Positions 6,973 to 10,732 of a stretch of 10,732 nt of DNA are shown here, piece by piece (position 1 is the first letter of the stretch; the number at the start of each line of letters is the position of its first letter). Source of the stretch: Deltaproteobacteria bacterium (lineage in GTDB: Bacteria > Desulfobacterota > Syntrophia > Syntrophales > Smithellaceae); NCBI GenBank assembly GCA_019136325.1, contig JAGVUJ010000009.1, forward strand, positions 1 through 10,732, read 5' to 3'. The notes beneath the pieces were generated by a model. It was not told the DNA's origin and did no database searches. It was given only the letters and a program-made list of their open reading frames with translations. Made by a program: the position numbers and the translations under genes.

Positions 6973-9159
6973 TTAATGACAGTCGCCTTTTTGTTTCGCC
7001 ATGTCCAGAAGCTTGCAATCGCCCAGCGAACATGCTTTTTGAAAATCACGGCATCCCTTTTCTCTTTTACGCTCCAGCATATAAACAATTCCCCGGTTGT
7101 TGTATACATCGGCGTAGCCCGGTTTCAGACGAATGGATTCATTATAATCCTCAATCGCCCGCGGATAGTTTGCTATTTCAACATAGACAGCTCCCCGATT
7201 ATGATAAGCGTCTGCGTAATCCTTGTTCAAAATGAGGGCCTTGTTAAAGTATTCGATGGCCATGAGGTATTCGCCTTGCTTGAAATAATCAGTTCCTTTT
7301 TTATGAAAGTAAACGCTGTCTAACAACTGCAGATCCGAGCCGCGGCACTCCCCTATTTTCTGAAACTTATGCAAATGCAGGCAATGCCCGAGGTCGCACG
7401 CTTTTTTGAAATCAACGCATCCCAGTTCGAAGTTGCGCTTGTTGAAATGAAGCAAGCCCAGCGCGATGTAAGGATCAGCATAACGAGGATCGATACGAAT
7501 GACTTCGTTAAAATCTGCGATGCCCCGTTGATAGTCATCCAGTTTAAATCCGTACGTCAGGCCCCTGTTATAATAGGCTTTCGTGTAAGAAGGCTGGATG
7601 GAAATGGCCTGATCATAACTTTCAATGGCTTTATGATACTGACGCAGGAAAGAATAAGCATTGCCTCTGTTGTTGTAGGCTTCCACACAGAAAGGATAAA
7701 TTGCAACAGCCTTGCTGCAGTCCTCAATCGCCTTTTGATGCTGGCCAAGCTGGACATAGGTATTGCATCTGTTGTTGTAGGCGTAAGCATATGAAGGATT
7801 GATCCGTATGGCTTTGTTGAAGTCATCCAGCGCCTCCTGATATCTGCCGTTTGCTCTGTAAAAAATGCCCCGCTGATGAAGGGCCAGCCAGTTATTTTTT
7901 GTCACCCTTAAAGCCTGATTCCATAAATCATTGTTGTTTTGCCAGTAGGCGCATTGCCGCCAGGCTAGGATCATCAGAACGGCGATGAGGACCGCTCCGG
8001 CTGGTATGAAGATTTTCTTTTTTATTTCTTTGTCGGAGAATAAGGACGGAAGGCCCCAGACCAGCATGACAAATATACCGATTGAGGGCAGATACATGTA
8101 GTTATCGGACATCCCTCTCAGGGCGGATCTGAAAATATCAAGCACCGGAATGATGGTGATGGAATACCATAGCCATCCGACCAGCAAATACGGAGATCTT
8201 TTTCTCGCCGTCCAGGCGGCAACAGTGATCATCAGAATTAAAATCGCGGCGCCCAGAATCTGCCAGACGGGCAGCGAATCGGGAAAAGGATAGAAAGCCG
8301 CCAGACCTTCCGGCCAGAAGGTCTTTTCCAGATACAGCACAAACGAAACAACCGCATTGGCCAGTCGGGAATCGAGCGGATGGTCAACGATTTTTATGTG
8401 CTTATTGTACTGGGCTAAAATCGTGATCATGGTAAAAATGAAGGATAAAATAAATAAAGGCGCCTTCTCTCTGAACTGCCACGATAACAAGCTTTCTTTC
8501 TGCCGCTCGAAACGTTTCAGCGGCCAGTAATCCAGAAGCAGCATCACAGCCGGCAGGGTCACGGCCATCGGTTTGCTCATCAGAGCGCAGGCAAAGCACA
8601 AAAGGATGAGCAGGTATCGCTTGATCGCCGGTTTCTCCGCATAATAAACATAGAGACACAACGTCAGCATCGAAAAAAAAGTGTTCAGGACATCTTTGCG
8701 TTTGGTAATCCAGACGACGGTTTCGACATGCAGAGGATGAAGCGCGAAAAGCGCCGCGACAAAAGCGCTTTTCCAAATCGCTCCCGTCATTCTGTTGAAC
8801 AGCCAGAAGAGCAATAAAGTACTCAGAATATGCAGGAGAAGATTCGTAACATGATAGCCGCCGGCGTTGAGTCCATAAAGCTGGTTATCAAGCATCAACG
8901 AAAGCCAGGTCAGAGGATGCCAGAATTCGGCATGGGTGGTGCTGAATGCCCAGCGCACCGCCTTTGCCGTCAGGCCGGACTGGACATTTAGATTATCCGT
9001 CACATAAACCGGATCATCAAACGTTACAAAGTCGAATTGATAGACCTGCCCGAAAACGGCCAGGGTGAGAGCCGTTAAAACAAGATAGACGATAAGCTTT
9101 TTCGGGAGAAGGCTTCTGCCGATTTGACCGACCATGGGATTCTGCCACGTCACGAACAT
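6973..9159 (-). CDS. polytopic membrane protein with GT-C glycosyltransferase-like N-terminus and C-terminal TPR repeats
   Basis: A 728-residue protein in two parts. Residues 1-405 contain about 10-12 hydrophobic segments. An acidic pair D48-D49 in FDDPVY sits in the first outer loop, the place of the catalytic acidic motif in GT-C enzymes. Further family-style motifs are HPLHVE (141-146), KRKDVL (153-158), SKPMAVTLP (195-203) and LLLDYWP. These resemble the region shared by animal TMTC O-mannosyltransferases and their bacterial TPR homologues. Residues about 422-728 form eight TPR-like units of about 34 residues. Units 5 and 8 end in an identical cysteine pattern C-x6-C-x4-C-x11-C (C581-C605, C703-C727). 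The inferred role is glycosyl transfer to protein or envelope polymers, with TPRs binding a partner; substrate unknown. The ATG at 9159 overlaps the aminotransferase end by 10 nt; GTG 9153 and ATG 9135 are alternatives. Confidence 0.85.
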   Translation of the reverse strand: MFVTWQNPMVGQIGRSLLPKKLIVYLVLTALTLAVFGQVYQFDFVTFDDPVYVTDNLNVQSGLTAKAVRWAFSTTHAEFWHPLTWLSLMLDNQLYGLNAGGYHVTNLLLHILSTLLLFWLFNRMTGAIWKSAFVAALFALHPLHVETVVWITKRKDVLNTFFSMLTLCLYVYYAEKPAIKRYLLILLCFACALMSKPMAVTLPAVMLLLDYWPLKRFERQKESLLSWQFREKAPLFILSFIFTMITILAQYNKHIKIVDHPLDSRLANAVVSFVLYLEKTFWPEGLAAFYPFPDSLPVWQILGAAILILMITVAAWTARKRSPYLLVGWLWYSITIIPVLDIFRSALRGMSDNYMYLPSIGIFVMLVWGLPSLFSDKEIKKKIFIPAGAVLIAVLMILAWRQCAYWQNNNDLWNQALRVTKNNWLALHQRGIFYRANGRYQEALDDFNKAIRINPSYAYAYNNRCNTYVQLGQHQKAIEDCSKAVAIYPFCVEAYNNRGNAYSFLRQYHKAIESYDQAISIQPSYTKAYYNRGLTYGFKLDDYQRGIADFNEVIRIDPRYADPYIALGLLHFNKRNFELGCVDFKKACDLGHCLHLHKFQKIGECRGSDLQLLDSVYFHKKGTDYFKQGEYLMAIEYFNKALILNKDYADAYHNRGAVYVEIANYPRAIEDYNESIRLKPGYADVYNNRGIVYMLERKREKGCRDFQKACSLGDCKLLDMAKQKGDCH
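6979..7053 (-). repeat. second four-cysteine cap module of the TPR protein
   Basis: Encodes residues 703-727, right at the C-terminus, with cysteines 703, 710, 715 and 727. The spacing is the same as in the module at 7345-7419. Outside the cysteines the shared pattern is D-F-x-K-A-C-x-L-G-x-C, and each module is preceded by a degenerate TPR helix. Confidence 0.7.
7345..7419 (-). repeat. first four-cysteine cap module of the TPR protein
   Basis: Encodes residues 581-605 with cysteines 581, 588, 593 and 605, in the middle of the TPR region. Together with the terminal copy it divides the TPR array into two blocks, each closed by the same cysteine arrangement. This points to tandem duplication of a whole TPR-plus-cap block. 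Confidence 0.7.
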
Positions 9160-10211
9160 TCCCGGATGGCTTCCGCGAAACCCGGGATGGCGTTGATAAT
9201 GGTTTTATCATCAACGCAGTAGGCAATGCGGAAATAGCCGGGACAGCCGAAACCGCTCCCCGGAACCACCAGAATATTTTTTTTGAGCAGCATTTTGACG
9301 AAGGCCACATCATCGGGGATCGGACTTTTCACAAAAAGATAAAATGCTCCTTCCGGTTTGGCGAATTGATATCCCTCCCGCGCCAGTCCGGCGCACAATA
9401 AATCGCGCTTCTTCTTGTAAATTTTCACGTCCACGGCCGCATTCTGCAGTTTCACGACGATTCTCTGCATCAGCGCCGGCGCATGCACAAATCCCAGGAT
9501 TCTTGTGCATAAAATCAGAGCCGTGATGAGTTCATGGGCTTCATGGAGTTTCGGATTGACGGCGATATAACCGATTCTTTCCCCCGGCAGAGAAAGGGTC
9601 TTGGAATAAGAATAGGCAACGATGCTATTGGCATAAGCCTGCAGCACACCGGGCACTTTGATATTGTCATAAACGATTTCGTTGTAGGGCTCGTCGGAAA
9701 TCAGATAAATGGTCTGATCATACTCCCGGCTTTTTCGCCGGAGAAGCGCGGCCAGTTCCATAATATTTTTTCTGCTGTAAACCCTGCCCGTCGGATTGTT
9801 GGGCGAGTTAATCATAATCGCTTTTGTCTTCCTGCCAATCGCCTTGCCGATTGCCTCAATATCCAACGAAAAATCATCTTTCGTTTTGACGAATTTTACG
9901 ACGCCACCGTAGTTGGTCACATAGAAAGGATATTCGACAAAAAAAGGCTTAAGAACGATGACTTCATCTCTGGGATCAAGCAGGGATTTAAAAATAACGT
10001 TCAATGCCCCTGCCGCGCCGCAGGACATCACAATATGATCGGCCGTCAACTTGAGCCCATAGGTTATATTGATTTTCGCGGCAATGGCCTGCCTGGTCTC
10101 CGCAAAACCGGCGTTGGGCGCGTAGCCGTGCTTCATAGCAATCTGTTCTTCGGCAAGCCTGATCAATTGCTTTTTGAAACCGCGAAGAAGTTTCACGCAC
10201 CTGCCCGACAC
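9150..10211 (-). CDS. class I/II pyridoxal-phosphate aminotransferase, N-terminally truncated
   Basis: The protein (353 residues from GTG 10211) carries the core of a fold-type I aminotransferase, which swaps amino groups between an amino acid and a keto acid. Visible are the phosphate-side loop S-C-G-A-A-G-A (63-69), N-N-P-T-G (138-142), D-E-P-Y (D173, Y176), the Schiff-base lysine K204 in S-Y-S-K-T-L-S, R212, and the substrate-carboxylate arginine R328 in F-R-I-A. Relatives have about 390 residues. The usual N-terminal arm with the substrate-loop glycine motif is missing, and homology seems to begin near F12 (10178). Residues 1-11 are radA sequence read in another frame. The start is doubtful: GTG 10211 has no good ribosome site, and M26 (10136) is another choice. 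Substrate (alanine, aspartate or other) is not resolved. It overlaps the TPR gene by 10 nt. Activity is uncertain. Confidence 0.8.
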   Translation of the reverse strand: MSGRCVKLLRGFKKQLIRLAEEQIAMKHGYAPNAGFAETRQAIAAKINITYGLKLTADHIVMSCGAAGALNVIFKSLLDPRDEVIVLKPFFVEYPFYVTNYGGVVKFVKTKDDFSLDIEAIGKAIGRKTKAIMINSPNNPTGRVYSRKNIMELAALLRRKSREYDQTIYLISDEPYNEIVYDNIKVPGVLQAYANSIVAYSYSKTLSLPGERIGYIAVNPKLHEAHELITALILCTRILGFVHAPALMQRIVVKLQNAAVDVKIYKKKRDLLCAGLAREGYQFAKPEGAFYLFVKSPIPDDVAFVKMLLKKNILVVPGSGFGCPGYFRIAYCVDDKTIINAIPGFAEAIRECS

Positions 10212-10638
10212 TTCCCGGAGCGGACATCAGTTCCGATGCATAAACCGTCTGGATGGAATCAATAACTACAATGGCCGGAGCAATGACTTTGAATCCTTTA
10301 TCTGCCAGATTATGCATGACCTGCAGCATGAGCGTGGATTTGCCGATACCCGGTTCTCCGCCGATGAGAATGGCCGATCCACCGACGATACCGCCGCCCA
10401 GCACCCGGTCAACTTCCGCGATGCCGGTAACGGTTCGCTTGCCTTCCGTGAGCGGAATATCCTCGATGGGCAGGGGCTTGCCGTTAAAACTCATCTCCGC
10501 GCGGCTGTCCGTGCCGGACTCAACAATTAATTCCTCGGCAAAGCAGTTCCACCCGTTGCAGGAAGGACACTTTCCCAGCCACTTGGGCGACATGTAACCG
10601 CAATGCTGACAAAAGAAACCTGTCTTGCTCTTTTTCAA
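10192..10638 (-). pseudogene. radA: radA remnant: DNA repair protein RadA, internally deleted and 3'-truncated
   Basis: RadA is a RecA-related, zinc-finger ATPase that drives branch migration in recombination; intact proteins have about 450 residues. Here about 149 residues are recognisable. They include the four-cysteine zinc finger (C10, C13, C24, C27), the L-G-G-G-I-V-G-G-S region and Walker A G-G-E-P-G-I-G-K-S-T (93-102). After K-V-I (119) the sequence jumps to P-A-I-V-V-I-D-S-I-Q (121-130), so about 44 residues including the S-G-E-E-S motif are absent, in frame. After S-A-P-G-S-V-G-Q-V-R-E (139-149) RadA similarity ends. The frame stays open to 9988 but is aminotransferase sequence read out of frame. 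The K-N-R-F-G motif and Lon-like C-terminal domain are lost. The start is TTG 10638, set by AAGGAG; a TTG at 10665 is in frame but lies ahead of that site. Not expected to be functional. Confidence 0.85.
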
Positions 10639-10647
10639 ATCTGATTG

Positions 10648-10653
10648 CTCCTT
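10648..10653 (-). promoter_or_regulatory. ribosome-binding site of the radA remnant
   Basis: AAGGAG on the minus strand lies 9 nt before TTG 10638. The protein then begins K-K-S-K-T-G-F-F-C, as expected for RadA N-termini, which supports the TTG over the in-frame TTG at 10665. Confidence 0.6.
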
Positions 10654-10732
10654 AAAAATTATCAAAACAAAACCATATTTTCCTTTGCCATGTCAACATG
10701 AATTAGGCCTTGTTATTTTCACCTCATTATTT

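Noticed and set aside
6834..7109. A 91-codon minus-strand frame overlapping the end of the TPR gene
   Set aside because: Its first half is the TPR gene in a shifted frame and the rest resembles no protein family; only the LLDSV remnant was kept as a finding.
9988..10191. The open continuation of the radA frame as a novel C-terminal domain of RadA
   Set aside because: The same bases encode well-conserved aminotransferase sequence in another frame, so the extension is out-of-frame read-through.
9534..10265. A 243-codon open frame on the plus strand across the aminotransferase and radA junction
   Set aside because: Antisense to recognisable aminotransferase motifs; no start signal or family resemblance.
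10654..10696. TTGACA on the minus strand (10696-10691) as the -35 box of radA
   Set aside because: No -10-like hexamer lies at 16-18 nt; TATGGT is only 13 nt away and GATAAT more than 25 nt away.

Overview
The window reads as ordinary chromosomal DNA from a Gram-negative, diderm bacterium of moderate GC content. The protein sequences (LigA, a PqiABC lipid-transport set, a polytopic TPR glycosyltransferase-like protein with a cysteine cap, and an alanine/aspartate-type aminotransferase) look most like Desulfobacterota/Deltaproteobacteria, perhaps Syntrophales. That placement is judged from sequence style, not from a search. I see no tRNA, rRNA, CRISPR array or transposase.

Left block, + strand (about 50-6122). 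A near-consensus sigma70 promoter (TTGACA, 17-nt spacer, TATACT) fires into a leader of about 150 nt. The leader contains a GC hairpin and, directly at the ligA start, a second hairpin lying between a good Shine-Dalgarno and the start codon. Then come ligA (NAD-dependent DNA ligase), acyP (acylphosphatase, whose ribosome site overlaps the ligA stop), a 76-nt gap holding a hairpin, and pqiA-pqiB-pqiC with overlapping ends. The last three encode an envelope-spanning MCE-type system: an inner-membrane PqiA/LetA protein, a three-MCE-domain PqiB tunnel and an outer-membrane-type lipoprotein PqiC.

Middle (6123-6972). This stretch is AT-rich. It has 189 nt without a gene (a perfect 15-bp palindrome, no convincing terminator), then a minus-strand gene for a small exported protein of unknown function, then 229 nt without a gene. 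The last part holds a 7-bp hairpin and a possible remnant of the neighbouring TPR gene.

Right block, - strand (10653 down to 6973). It holds a broken radA, a 5'-truncated PLP aminotransferase and a 728-residue membrane/TPR protein; the last two overlap by 10 nt. radA keeps its zinc finger and Walker A. It has lost about 44 residues in frame before the Walker B region, and just after the conserved SAPGSVGQVRE stretch it runs out of frame into an aminotransferase that lacks its usual N-terminal 35-45 residues. This is either a real compound deletion or an amplification/assembly chimera. It is the most important point to check in the window.

No clearly new defence or mobile system is visible. 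The best leads are the radA/aminotransferase junction, the hairpin-bridged ligA ribosome site, and a duplicated four-cysteine motif (C-x6-C-x4-C-x11-C) that closes each TPR block of the membrane protein.
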